NCBI GenBank assembly: GCA_018105865.1
Contig: CM030833.1
Location: 30,719,140-30,783,139, forward strand
Origin: Metaphire vulgaris
Lineage: Eukaryota; Annelida; Clitellata; Crassiclitellata; Megascolecidae
Direction of reading: 5' to 3'
Length of the DNA stretch: 64,000 nt
The position numbers and the translations under genes are program-made. A model generated the notes under the pieces. That model did not search any database, had not been told where the DNA came from, and saw only the letters and a list, made by a program, of their open reading frames with translations. This document shows, one piece after another, positions 1-12,149 of this stretch. Position 1 is the first letter of the stretch; every line of letters starts with the position of its first letter.

Positions 1-1184
1 ATTTTTAATTTCAGTTCAGCAACATATCACTGCTTCTCAAGACAGGACTTCAACAGCAGCAGAGAATTTCTGTCACTGCCTGAGTGGATCTTCAAGACCA
101 ATTTCTTCAGCGTGTGTGGATTTGACTCAAGAGTGTGCCATGGCAGCGATCTGCTCGTCGTTTACCTCTCAATTTCGTCAGCAACCGCCCTTTTGCTCTG
201 GTTGCAGTGCTATGTAACTGGTATGCAGTGATGGGCAACTAACTGAAAACAGTTTAACTACAACTAAATTTAAACTAGAGGTAAGTAGTTAAACTTTTAG
301 TTGCAAACTAACTTTCTAAAATCATTTTTGCTCTCAACTCTTGCGGAAATAACTAGGCAAAATGTTTCCAAGAAGTTCTATCTTCTGTTAATTGTCTTCC
401 TTCTATGGTTGAAATTCCTTTCATGCTCATATCTTCTCTGGTGTCCCACTATTTCCTGGGTCTTCCTCTTGCTTTATTTCTTGTTTGAGTCCCCCTGTCA
501 ACAAGTGTCAAACTTTTTCAAACTCTCCCCTAAATTGACGTAATTAATGGACAGCCCCTATACACAGTTATCTATTAATGAACAGTTGGCCTACAGGCAC
601 GGAGATTATACAGCTTTAATAGATCAAAAATACCATGTCTATATCACCCTCCGTGCACCGTGTTCGAGTCAGTTCACTCACTCCTCCAGTTTCCGTTATT
701 CCAAGTGCATACATTCCCAGTAGATTGTTCGATATTAATATTCATTTTAAGACCTGGCTTCAGCCCATAGGCCTACGCTTATAAAGCAGCACTTAAAACA
801 CGTTATATATAAAATGTGACTCAATAAAAAACATGTCACTGTATATTTGTCCATAACTTTGGCAAATGTGAACTGATTTTCAAAATGTTTTCTCTGTTTG
901 ACTCAGAAGTAAATGGAGGCAGTGACCCTATTCGCAGTCCTCAGACTATATTTCTCTGAGGTTCAGAGAAATTCATGGTCCCTGCTTTGTGGTGTCATTG
1001 GCCTATTTGGCCAATTTATTCAGCATAATGAGGTAGTTGCATTTTTCACCCCATCACAGTGTGGCCTAATTGAAATACGTCTCTGTTTTAAAGTAGCCAA
1101 AGCACTGACGCTCAGTCTATAATGGCGAGTTTTGAAGGGAATGCAGTTACTGCCGGTAGAATTTTCTCTTAGCTGATTGTTGAT
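1..1184. other. Intergenic, no gene seen
   Basis: No coding region. A partial family C end (TTGACGTAATTAATGGAC) lies at about 534-553. The rest is unremarkable AT-rich DNA. Confidence 0.5.
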
Positions 1185-1360
1185 CATTAGCGTCGCCACG
1201 GGGGGGCAACTGCCCCCTCCAACCTGCCCCAGACCACCTACCAGATTCGCGCAAATCCGGTGGGAAAGTTTTCTGTGGAGGGGGGCTGAGGGGTGGGTAA
1301 GGAATCTGACACGTTAGCCCTTCCCCCTCCCCCAACCAACAATTCCTGGCGACGCCACTG
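1185..1360 (-). mobile_element. hAT-like MITE, family A (TIR TGGCGTCGCCA), copy 1
   Basis: Inverted copy of the element also found at 2098 and 3394. It starts CATTAGCGTCGCC and ends GGCGACGCCACTG. The 8-bp flanks (TTGTTGAT and GGCGGCAG) do not match each other. Overlapping ORFs here are spurious. Confidence 0.8.
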
Positions 1361-1730
1361 GGCGGCAGGTGGGTGCCCGTGGCCCACTCCCGCCCACCCA
1401 TCTGGCCCATCGCCCTCCATTCCCTACTTTAAGTTTGGTGTAATGCCCGGGCGCTGATTGCTTCGAAGACGGCGGCTAAACAGTTGCCGCTGCAATGAGA
1501 CTGAGACTCCCAGCAAAGAACATATTTCTCTTTACCCCACCCACACGCACTATTCAACTCAGCAGCCACTTGGTGGGTGGGTGGGTTGGGATGGGAGAGG
1601 GGTTAAGAGGTCAATTCTTGTCGAAAATCATACCCAGAGGCAGCCGGAAACAACGTCGAAATTGCGTATCGTGTGCGTGCATTTGAGTTTGTCATAGTTG
1701 TACTTAACTGCTTACTCATGGCTGCTGAAC

Positions 1731-1903
1731 CAGTGGCGGCTCCAGGATTTGGCAAGTGGAGGGCCGTCGGGGTGACAACTTCTAATCATGGGGGCCTACC
1801 ATTTGTTGCTAGGTATGTAGTATTAAGTGTAGGGGCCCAACAGGGGCCAGGCACTCAATAGGGGCACGGGCCCTCCCGCTCTCCCCCTGTGGAGCCGCCA
1901 CTG
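1731..1903. mobile_element. hAT-like MITE, family B (TIR CAGTGGCGGCTCCA)
   Basis: The ends are CAGTGGCGGCTCCAGG and TGGAGCCGCCACTG, an inverted repeat perfect over 14 bp. The flanks TGCTGAAC (1723-1730) and TACTGAAC (1904-1911) match at 7 of 8 bases, fitting the 8-bp duplication made by hAT transposases. A second copy lies at 28230. Confidence 0.8.
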
Positions 1904-2097
1904 TACTGAACCAGTTGCTTATTGCGCTATATAAAATGAGACATTTCGTGATCGCGTGATGCCAATGGTCTAGTGTTTCTCTTTATCTGCAGGATTGTTC
2001 AGAGCAACAAATAAAGTTAATCGAATTACGCAACGTATTTTATTCCAAGTGCGTTCTATATTTTTATAATAATTCGCATTGGTGAGCTTGTTGCCAT

Positions 2098-2258
2098 CAG
2101 TGGCGTCGCCAGGAATTTTTGGTTGGGGGGCAGAAAAGGGTCTGGCGTGTCAGATTCCTTAAACTCTCACCGGGTTTGCGCGAATCTGGTAGGTGGTCTG
2201 GGGCAGGTTGAGGGGGGGCAGTTGCCCCCATTTGCCCCCCCCCGTGGCGACGCTAATG
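2098..2258 (+). mobile_element. hAT-like MITE, family A, copy 2
   Basis: Starts CAGTGGCGTCGCCAGG and ends GTGGCGACGCTAATG. Left flank GTTGCCAT (2090-2097); right flank AATGCCTG (2259-2266). These two octamers recur, swapped, around the copy at 3394. Relative to that copy it has an internal deletion of about 27 bp. Confidence 0.85.
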
Positions 2259-2278
2259 AATGCCTGATAGCCCTAAGA

Positions 2279-2621
2279 CAGCGGTTCTCAACCTTTATAG
2301 TGCCGCGACCCTTTTAATTCAATTCCACATGATGTGGCGACCCCCCAACGTTCAAATTATTTTCGTTCACAATGTAAACTGCTAAAAATAATAATGCTAC
2401 GACAATCAAAATGTTCGAAATCGTTATTATTTGATTGTCTCCATGTCTATCCTCGAATGACAATTATAGTAAAACAACTAGTACGTCATAACTACCACTG
2501 AGGAAATTTAGTACAATAACAAGAACAGAGACAACCCCATATTTCTGATGGTCTCGGCGACCCCTGACAAATCGTCATTCGACCCCCGTGGGGGTCGCGA
2601 CCCACAGGTTGAGAACCGCTG
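2279..2621 (+). mobile_element. SPIN-like non-autonomous hAT transposon with perfect 8-bp TSD
   Basis: A 343-bp element with termini CAGCGGTTCTCAACC and GGTTGAGAACCGCTG, flanked on both sides by CCCTAAGA (2271-2278 and 2622-2629). Just inside the ends it has GTGCCGCGACCC and GGGGGTCGCGACCCAC, as in the SPIN group of hAT elements. It has no coding capacity. The perfect TSD shows a clean and probably fairly recent insertion. Confidence 0.9.
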
Positions 2622-3393
2622 CCCTAAGATGATTGCCAAATTGCACATCTCTTCAGTTATCTGGTTAATTGTTTAGCAGGTTTTCAAAGACATCAAAGAA
2701 TTTCATCGACTATAGCCTAATAATGATTCCACGTGTAACAGAAGGCGGTGGAAGGTTATTGAAAAATCGCTGCAGATATATGTCACAATCTACAAAAATT
2801 GAAAAATATTCTTAACATAGACCATATTTCCGCTAGTGCCAATCTTCATGCTATTTGAATACTGGAAAAAAGTGCATTTTGGAGTCCCAATTGTGACCTG
2901 CAAGCCTCGAAATTGGGTAACTCCTTGCCATTTCATACTCAACAAAAGCGCCTTGCAAGAAGTGATGCAATCAAGAAAATGAAAAAATCCTTTAGAATAT
3001 CTTGTCGAAAGTACTTCAAGTTGATCGGCGAATGGCCAGCGTCTTAAGGTATCCTAGATCGATATCAAAGCATAGGCCTTATTATTCAATTCCCCGTCAA
3101 ACAGAAGACATTGGAGGGTTATGAAGGGTAGCTTTATATAAATGCAAATATTTCAAACAGAAGAGAGTTGTGAGAGATCCTAAGGGATGGGACTAACATT
3201 TTCCGTTGTAAACATCTTTTGTCATTCAAATATTTGAATCCCTTACAAAAATACCCTATCGTCTTTTCTAAACATCGCTCGAAATAAGACGCAATTCATC
3301 CATGCCATTCAACAAACGAGCATAATGGTCTCTACTTGAAAGCGTAGCATCAGCAAAATGAATGTTTTGCTGAATGTCTTAAGGAAATGCCTG

Positions 3394-3576
3394 CAATGGC
3401 GTCGCCAGAAATTTTTGGTTGGGGGCAAAAAGGGTCTGGCGTGTCAGATTCCTTATCCACCCCTACCCCGTCCACAAAAAAACTTTCTCACCGGGTTTGC
3501 GCGAATCTGGTAGGTGGTCTTGGGCAGGTTGGGGGGGGGCAGTTGCCCCCATTTGCCCCCCGTGGCGACGCTAATG
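3394..3576 (+). mobile_element. hAT-like MITE, family A, copy 3
   Basis: Same orientation as copy 2. Starts CAATGGCGTCGCCAG and ends GTGGCGACGCTAATG. Left flank AATGCCTG (3386-3393); right flank GTTGCCAT (3577-3584). Confidence 0.85.
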
Positions 3577-3584
3577 GTTGCCAT

Positions 3585-5941
3585 AGCAACTGTGCCGCAT
3601 CAGTGACGTCTACCAATGGGGAGGGGAGAGGAGAGGGAGGGAGATCGATCTCCCACGAAATTTAAATGGGAAGAGACTTGAAACTGCTTAAAGTAAATGA
3701 AGTGCGTTTTCCTCCTAAATTAGCAAAAACTTCACTTGGCCGGTGGAGAGAAAGGGGATGGAGGAGAGGAAGGGGAGGAAAGGTGAGAGAGAAAGAATTT
3801 CGATGGCCAGATGTTGTATTTTGTAAAACTATTTCTACGAAAGGCCTTTAGGCTTATAGCGTTTCTGGTTAAACGCAGTGACTGTGTAGTCTATAGGCAT
3901 AGGCCTACGCTTGACTTCCAGACAGTTGCTATTTGCGAACGAGCATATCAAAAGACATTTCAGACAAATGGAATAAATATGCTTTTTTAAAATTCCACAC
4001 AAAAACTTTGAATAATCTTCGATTTACGAACTCCGCAGAAAGCCTAAACAGTTGACAACGCTTACTAAGAAAAGGCGAGAAACAATAATTAAATATAAAA
4101 TCAAAATGTATACAAGAAACTATTGAAGCGACTAGATCACGGCACTATAACATCGGCACTAAATACGATACATTATCTACAACAGAGTGTTTCGCAAAAA
4201 AGTAACTCTAATTAATTATGCATTAAGAATCTACGTCTAGATATAAATAATTAGAATATATATCGTTAGCAAGTTTTGCGTCTAATTCAAGTTTTAACAA
4301 AAGCTACATCATAAACAAAATTCAAGACCATAGACTTGTAATAATAAATGACTAGATTTAACATGAGCAGCAATATTGCAATCCATTCTCAAGTGTATTC
4401 TTCTAAGACCCGAATCAGTGAAGTAATTAGGTAACAAGAATTTATTCAAAAAGATTTTCTTCTCCATTCAATTACTATTTCTCTGTATACTATCGACTGG
4501 CAGGAGCCTAAGTCTTTGCATAATATTAGTCTACCTTGGCAAGTATTTCAACCATGGAGTTATGGTCACTGCTCTCTCGTCCAAACAATTCTTACACTTA
4601 AAAAACGTCACTCGCCAAACGTACACACTTTAGATGTTTCTTAGACTTAGGATACAGTATAACACGAATTTTGACGTCTTGGTTGAAACAACAAAATCCC
4701 CGCGTGTCGTTTGAATCTTGTGCACCCTTGATCGAGAGTTCGAGACATCACGTAGCAGAGTTTTTAAAAAGACTCTACTCGCTGTCAGAAGTCCTCTGCG
4801 TGACCGCTGGGGCTCCATAGGCCTCTCTACTGTTACGCAACTGTAGGGTCTAATTTGATGTCAAGCGTTCTTTGAAGTGGTGGAACTTTACACAGGACGG
4901 TCAAAGTACAGAGACACTGAAACACAGCGCATTGTGTCGGTCGATCGAAACGGAGAAAATGAAAGACGTTTGAAAGCGATTCTGCTTCAAAGGTTCTCCG
5001 CCATTCAGTGGTCGTTATGACTTTTGTAGATAAAAAGTAAGTAAGTAAAATGCTCTTGAATATCTCCGGCGCTTGAAAAAGCAGCACCGCTGTTGCTCCG
5101 TATTAATCCTGTGCGCCTAAGGTCTGCTTACATGTAACACAGAGTCGATGCGCTGCACATGTAGGCGCACTTGATCACAAGTACTTTCTTTTGCTTAACT
5201 TGATTTCGGCAGTTGTCCTAAATCAGCGATGGTCCGTGACGACGTTGAGCCTGAATACCTGGATTCGTTGGTTTTAGAGCTTGAATTTTCGGAAATCTAT
5301 AGAACATAAATTTTCTTAGAGCCTGGAAGTGGGGACAACGCCCTCTTTTATGAGCGTGCCTTCGCCTATCTGGGCGCCCGCCAATGCCCCGGTCATCGGC
5401 CGGACAGTCCTAAAGCGCTGTCTCATGTGACACAAACTAATTCTTATCTTAAGTCTGGAAATGTTGTCGCTACAAAGGTCAGTTACTGTTCGAGCGTTTT
5501 AAGCAAAGTGACAAAAGTGAGTATGATAGCAAAGCATCGAAGAAGCTTAAGCATATGAAGTAACGCAAATGCATGATTAAAGATCTTGATCAGTATGTGT
5601 CCTAATCATTGATCAATACCGGACGTTTCATATTAAAACTTATCCTAAACAATTTTAACTAAGAATTTCCTTTGATAATTTCAAATTCCAGTAGAATCTT
5701 CCTGCCAGCGCTGCCTTATGGGCCCAGGTAGTTATTTGTATTGCAGAATGTGCGAAATAAAGTCTAGTAAATTAATTGGAATTACAGCATATCACATAAC
5801 TTATCGAAGATATCGCCAGACAGAGAGACCTACTGCAGTCTGATAGTGTGTCCCACATCACAGTAGCAGACAATTATATATTATAGACGAATTATTCCTA
5901 TAGCCTGATTCACCCGCTTAATTGTGTTTGATTTAGTTAGG
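3585..5941. other. Intergenic upstream of FMO copy 1
   Basis: Only short chance frames. A GA-rich stretch at about 3615-3800. Should contain the FMO1 promoter; no TATA box stands out. Confidence 0.4.
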
Positions 5942-8900
5942 ATGAAGGTGGCAGTTATTGGCGCTGGTGTCGGTGGTCTGGGAGCAGTGAAGACGTGTCT
6001 GGAGGAGGGGCTGTCGCCGGAATGTTTCGAAAGAAAAGACGGACTCGGCGGAGTCTGGAATTTCCTTCCGACGCCGATCGAAGGCCAGCCGAGCGTCATT
6101 TGGTCGACAGTCGCCAATATATCAAAGGTGGGATTTAGGCATTATGTCTTCAATAAAAAAACTCCTATTACTGTAAATTGAACTAAGCGCCGATATATGA
6201 AGAAGATGAAGAAGAAGAAGAAGAAGAAGAAGAAGAAGAAGAAGCAGTGTTGGTCTGCTCAGAGGGTCTCCTAGACCATTGACCTTCTTTTGGCTGCTCT
6301 CTAAACTTCTAAAGGACATCAAAGCATCGAAATTAAACTTGACCTCTGCATGGTGTTCACCGCTCTTGGCACACCACTGTTCTTACCAATAAATATGTCA
6401 CCAGAAAAATAACTCTAAGACTCAATGTCAGGTCTACAGAGTATTACGACAATAATATTGAGCTTCTGTCTATATCACCAGTTCTTAATTAAGGATATCG
6501 ACCATTGGCAATTAATTCAAAGCCGTCAGCAGAAGGTTCATTCCAGAGAGATGAGGTCAACGCGCAGTGCATGTCAACGATTACTAATAATCGTCACAAT
6601 GGATTCGGGCGGCTGCATAGTTCTTCGCTCTCTTCCAGTGGCGCCTACAAAGATTTTGCCAGGGGCAAAACACAATGGTCGCGGTTAATATAGGCCTAGT
6701 TTTCAAGATATTCAATTCCACAGTTCAGAGTAGGAAAATATTGGTTAAGAGCCAAAATATAGTTAGTTACAAAAATAGATGTGCATTTTCCAGGGGGCAA
6801 GTGCCTCTTCACCCTTGCCCCTATGTGTGGACGCTCATCATGCTCTCTCTAGCGATTCGTATTCGATGGAAACGAGGAAGACATTTAACGACAGAATGGC
6901 AATTTCCAGGGGTTCACACTTCACTCGATGGAAATAGCGGAACAGTGGCTGGGTCTTTGCATAGAAACGTTGACTTATAATCGGTCTGGAAAGCAGCAGC
7001 AGCAGCAGACGCCATTAGTTTCCAGCGCAGGTCAGGAATCGATTTAACGAAAAGCATCTCGATGCAAAATCTCTGTAAATGGCGACGGTGATGAGATTCG
7101 CAAAAAACGCGTCTTCTAACTCCACAGCTGTGTTTGTTCTATTCAACCAGGAGTCCTACTGTTACAGTGATTTTCCATGTCCAGACAATTTTCCGAACTT
7201 CTTGCATCACACGAAAGTACTCGAATATCTGAAGCTGTACGCCGAGAAATTCGACCTCGAAAGGTACATTCGCTATCGTACAGAGGTCACTGAAATATCG
7301 CAGACTGAGGACTTCAAGACAACTGGACGATGGACGCTGAAAGTCAAGGACATCGACACAGGTCATTACTATTTTTCTGCGTTCAGCCTCTGCTTTGGGC
7401 TGTCGCTCAGGATGCATCTGGATGCATCTGGTGCATCTGGATGCATCCGCCGAAGGCAAAGAAAGGGGCTATCCATTAATTACATCAACAATATTTTTGG
7501 CGACTTTTTACCCCTCCCATACAAGCTAAAATTATTTTATACGACTGGTTAAAATTATGATAAAATAGAACTATAGAAATACATTTTTATTTAGCAAACA
7601 TACCACTCATAACTATTATCTACTATATGACGCAAGGCCTAATATTACATGAATAATCCAACAAGATATTAACTTATAATTTGACTACTTCTCAAGTTTC
7701 TTTTTGTGTATTATTCTATTGTATATTTAGAACAAATTAGTCTTGTGAATATTCTGTCAATTTTCTTCTTCTTATTTTAATTTCAATTGATGTCATTTTA
7801 TTGGATTGTACTGCTGTACAAAATGAAATTGTTGACGTCAATTTATCTTGACTTCCTCCCCTGTCAACAAGTGTCAAACGTTTTCAAACCACTCTCCTAT
7901 TTTGTTGACGTAATTAATGGACGACCCCAAACGTCTACAGTTGCATCTTCAATGGACTTCTAATTATTAAGGAATAAACAAAGATGGCGGGAAGATGGCA
8001 GAGAATGGTAAGACGCTAGACAGGCACGCTGACGAACGAGGGATTTAATCCCGCCGAAGCCACTAAGGTCGACTCAGCCTACATTCGCCAGATGGCGGCG
8101 GCAACTGAGTAAACAGGCGCATTGCATGAGAACTCTGGCCTCGCATTATGTAGGCCTAATCTGCATCATCAGTCGCCTGACTTAGAGCCTTGAAACGGAT
8201 ATCAGCGCCGCCCTAGGAGCCCTGAGGCTAGCCTTGAGAGCTCAGGAATGATTCTACTGACTTGAAATATATATTCCGATTTTAGTGTTTTCTAGTAATT
8301 GTCAATTATTTGTTGGTCTGCTCTCGATGCATCACGAAAGGCGTCGACAGAGTGATGGTCTTCGACGCGGTCCTCGTCTGCAACGGGAACCACTCGAGGC
8401 CCCTGATGCCTCAGGTAGAAGGATCGAGAGAATTCGAAGGACGGCAGATGCACTCCCACGCCTACAGGTCGACCAAAGGGTTCGAAGGTCAGAGGGTCGT
8501 CGTCGTTGGATTCTCCAATACAGCTGCAGAGATTGCGGTCGAACTGTCTCACGTCTGCCGTCAGGTTCCGTCTTCGTATATACGCTTTAACCCCTTAACC
8601 GTGTATTTAACTGTAACTCAATGTGAAATGGACGGATATATCCGGGATCCCCAGTTAAGGGGTTAATTAATACGGGCGTAGCAATTAACTGCGTTTTCAC
8701 AAAGAACCGATCACACGATATAGTTGGGCGTTCATTAATAATTATGTCAACGAAGTAGGGGGTGGGTTTGAAGAAGTTTGACAATTACTGACATTGGGAT
8801 GGACGGGATTCAAGATAAATAATAGACGTCAACATTCAGAGATGGTAGAATTCACACACGTCCAATTATCAGACAGTTGATGAGCATTTGGCTTCCCTGC

Positions 8901-11900
8901 GGAAAAACGATTTAAGCTAAAACATACAACATCGATTTGTTCATGAACTGAAAGTGCCATAGTACATTCGAAATCTGTCTAATAAGTAAAGGATCTATTA
9001 AAATTTATTTGTGGTCTATTTCGACTCAATAATTCATTTTTTCTACCTTAAAGCCAGCCGCATAAAACATGGTTAATTTTGCAGCGGTGGGGGCAAATTT
9101 TCGACATAATTTTATTAGAGGGTCACTGAAAGTTTGACACTTGTTGAGAGGGGTAAATAAAATTGCCTTATTAAAATTGTTGACATATTAATGGACGCCC
9201 CTTAAACTGCATGCAATCTAAGATTATAATATGACGAAAGTAATGTTAATCTCTTTCGGTCTGAAATGAAACAATATCTACCGACTACGTTCCAAGCCTT
9301 TGCTTTCAAGTTTTATCGTGTTGTATTAATAATTACGGGCCAAAGGTTTTTGACATAATTATGGAGGGGAGGTCACTGAAAGTTGACAGTTTTGATAAGG
9401 AAAGGAGTCAAAAAATTGTTGACGTAATTAATAGACAGCCCTTAAACAGACCAATTCGGAGTTTCTTTCTCAGTTGTTATGAATTAAATAAATAGACGCG
9501 TAGCAAAGAGTTGAGTTTTGTCTTTGTGGACCATTATTAGGTCTACGTCAGTACCCGAGACGGCAACTGGAGTATGACCCGAACCATCGACGGAGGATTA
9601 CCGATCAACTACGTTCTGATTCGAAGGTGTTACAACGCCCTTCCGCGCTTTATCAAGAGTCGAATACTGGCCTATAAGCTCAACTCAATCTTCGACCAGT
9701 CGCTGTACGGAGTGAAGCCCCGACACCCACCCGATCGCCAGCAGAGCTTCATATGCGACGGACTCCATCAGTTGATCGCCTCCAATCGAATCATCGTTAA
9801 GCCCGGAGTCTCCAATCTCACAAAGACTGGAGTGGCGTTCGTCGACGGAACGACCGAAGAGAGTGTCGACGCCGTCATCTACGCCACTGGGTACCTCATG
9901 GACCGGTCGTTCATTAAGCATCCGAGCTACGAAGTCAGAGACGGCAACGAAACGGATCTGTACAAGTTCGTATTTGCTCCGGACGTTAACCCGCCCACGA
10001 TGGCCATTATCGGGAACGTCAAACCAGTCAATTCAGTCATTCCTATTATCGAGTTGCAAGGGCGTTGGGCTGTGAAAGTATTCAAGGTAAACTCACCGGC
10101 AGTCACACTTACCAACGGGCAAATCGTGGCTTATAGGGCGCCGTTCCAAAGGCAGAAATAATATTAAAAAAACACACATAGTCTGCCCATATAACTAAGA
10201 AACATATAGGAATAAGTACATTGTATACAAGGAACTAGTTGTAAAATGATAAATTGTAGTCAAAGATATAACACAGAGATTTCTTGAGGACCCAAACACT
10301 TGAATATCGGATTTCCAAAACAGAATGAAAGGCGATGGATTTCTCAGTCGTAGTAAATTGTCTTTTTGACGGAGATTGAAAAGTAATTTATTGTCAGTCA
10401 TCGAAAGTTGTGTATATACGCCGATTGAGAACAATGATTGAGCGATTTTTGAGGCTCAACATTTATGAAAATTTGAATATAATCGGTACAAAAGCGATGT
10501 CCAATAAGCTTACTGTTTTGAGGAAGCAGGGAACCGAGAGGAACGTAGCCTCGGGGCAAGACGATTTTAAAGATGGTTAAGAATAGCCTAACCAAGGTGA
10601 TAGTCATTGGTCACGGGCAAATCACATTTAGTCATGTTGATTATTTTAAAGAAAAATTATTTGAGCGCGAAGTAAAGATTTGAGTAGATCATAACACGGC
10701 TGGTTATGGCAAAGCGTGGCGGTGCTAATCTGTTTACAATAAAAAAAATACAAACGGCTTGTTAATTAATAAGAAGGCCTATTGCGCATTTTTGTTTCAC
10801 AGCGCAGCAAGTCTCTTCCAAGTGAAGATCAGATGCTGAAAGCGATTCGCCAGAGACGCCGAGATCTTCGCGCTCACTGCTTCAACTCGCCGAGAAACAC
10901 GACCTTCGTCGAATACATCGACTATATGGACGAAATCGCCGAAGAAATTGACTGCAAGCCGAATTGGAGTAAGTCTACTCATATAAGATACGAATTCTAT
11001 GGCGAATGACGTGCGCTCATTGAGCATCGGTCGAGTGTCTTTCTATTTTTTCTGTTCTGTTCTTCAGCAATCTTCGATGCGCGGTTGGGTTGCACCAGTG
11101 CGTCCCAACGTCTCCCGCGCGCCCCGCCCCCCACAGTGGGGCAATTTGAAGTTTTGAGGGGCAATTAGAAAATTTTAAATGTTTAACAGGGCAATTCGAG
11201 AATGATGTAGTAGGGCCTAATAGTGAATCTTTGGAATTACTTATTAATTTACTAGGCCTCTGTGGAATTTTCTAGTTATATATATATATATATATTAAAT
11301 AAAGATTTTCTGTCACATAAATAGGAGTTCACTTGTTAAATAATAAGAATTATAAGTCACAGGGTAATTAGGATTTTACGGATGCTTATGGAGGGCAGGG
11401 ACTATTATAAGGTTGGAAACCACATCAGGACTACACTATGTATCACGTCTCTCTCCATTTCTGTCGCTCCTCTGCTCTTCGAATCATGACTTGAAGAAGT
11501 GGGCGTTCAATCCATTGCTCCATGCTGTTAAGTTGCACCCTCCGTCTGGCCATGCTGTTCTTGGGTTTTCACGCGATCCTCCGCCGGACAGGTGTCCCTC
11601 GAATAATTAGAGTTCTTTTTCTATAGACAAGAACCTTGTCTTCTCATGATCTGTCAAAAATAATAACATACTTGGTTTTTAAACGTTGCTGTTCAGCAGC
11701 AGACTTCTCTTCATTAATTGCGCACTAGTTATGTTTCTAGAATATTTTTAAATGACTGAATAATTTATTTTGGTTATAACCATAGCTATCTCGGCGTTTT
11801 GTAGTTGGACTGTTGACGTCCGATCCGCGTTTGGCGATCGCCGTGTTCTTTGGCGAATGTATTCCGAGCCATTATCGCCTGCGTGGTCCAGGGGCCTGGC

Positions 11901-12064
11901 CAGAGGCACGAGAGACAATTCTCACCAATAAAAGTCGAATTATGAAGGCATTTCAGATCAACCGAAGAGGTTCTCGTGATGAAGGTCGCTCTTCGTTGTC
12001 GTGGTTTCTGTTCGTCGGGCTAGCTCTGCTCCTCGCAGTCTATCTTGTTATCTACAAGTTCTGA
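5942..12064 (+). CDS. Flavin-containing monooxygenase, tandem copy 1 (six exons)
   Basis: Exons: 5942-6127, 7151-7361, 8341-8564, 9541-10086, 10803-10968, 11805-12064 (stop TGA). All junctions are GT-AG, phases agree (0,1,0,0,1), and the product is 530 aa, the usual FMO length. FMOs use FAD, NADPH and O2 to oxygenate nucleophilic N or S substrates on the ER membrane. Visible motifs: FAD site GAGVGG (residues 7-12), FMO signature FEGRQMHSHAY (164-174), NADPH site VGFSNTA (188-194; the usual GxGNS is GFSNT here), YATGY (321-325), and a hydrophobic C-terminal anchor over about the last 22 residues. The ATG at 5942 is the family start; an acceptor-like TTAG ends one base before it. Introns 2 and 3 are full of miniature transposons. 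The six exons were assembled by eye; family assignment is certain, substrate unknown. Confidence 0.93.
7465..7928. mobile_element. MITE, family C (termini GGGGCTATCCATTAATTAC)
   Basis: Inverted termini: GGGGC followed by a TCCATTAATTAC-type stretch and TCAACAA on the left; TTGTTGACGTAATTAATGG and GACCCC on the right. It lies in intron 2 of FMO copy 1. Related ends occur at about 488-553, 8727-9201 and 9341-9443. Confidence 0.7.
7983..8262 (+). mobile_element. Degenerate tRNA-derived SINE in FMO1 intron 2
   Basis: The tRNA-like head has AGATGGCAGAGAATGG and GGGATTTAATCCC, then AAGGTCGACTCAGCC. The 3' part has a GATATCAGCGCCGCCCTA block that recurs at about 41553. Head and body match the SINEs at 34675 (minus) and 22012. 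Confidence 0.5.
8591..8662. mobile_element. Tiny piggyBac-like MITE, copy 1 (72 bp)
   Basis: Begins CCCCTTAACCG and ends CCAGTTAAGGGG, flanked by TTAA on both sides (8587-8590, 8663-8666). TTAA target sites with C-rich termini are typical of piggyBac elements. It sits 26 bp inside FMO1 intron 3. Confidence 0.75.
8727..9201. mobile_element. MITE, family C, diverged copy in FMO1 intron 3
   Basis: The left end reads GGCGTTCATTAATAATTATG with TCAACGA; the right end reads TTGTTGACATATTAATGG then ACGCCCC. Subterminal TTTGACA/TGTCAAA blocks match the family. A further partial copy follows at about 9341-9443, so intron 3 is largely made of this family. Confidence 0.6.
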
Positions 12065-12149
12065 TGCGAACTAGTACTAAAAATGATTAGACTAAAAAAT
12101 TTGAAAACTAAAAAACTTTAAAACTATTTTAAAATTGAAAATTCCACGC

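Noticed and set aside
1147..1420. Pro/Gly-rich ORFs near 1.2 kb, and similar ones at 2.1 and 3.4 kb
   Set aside because: They read through family A miniature elements.
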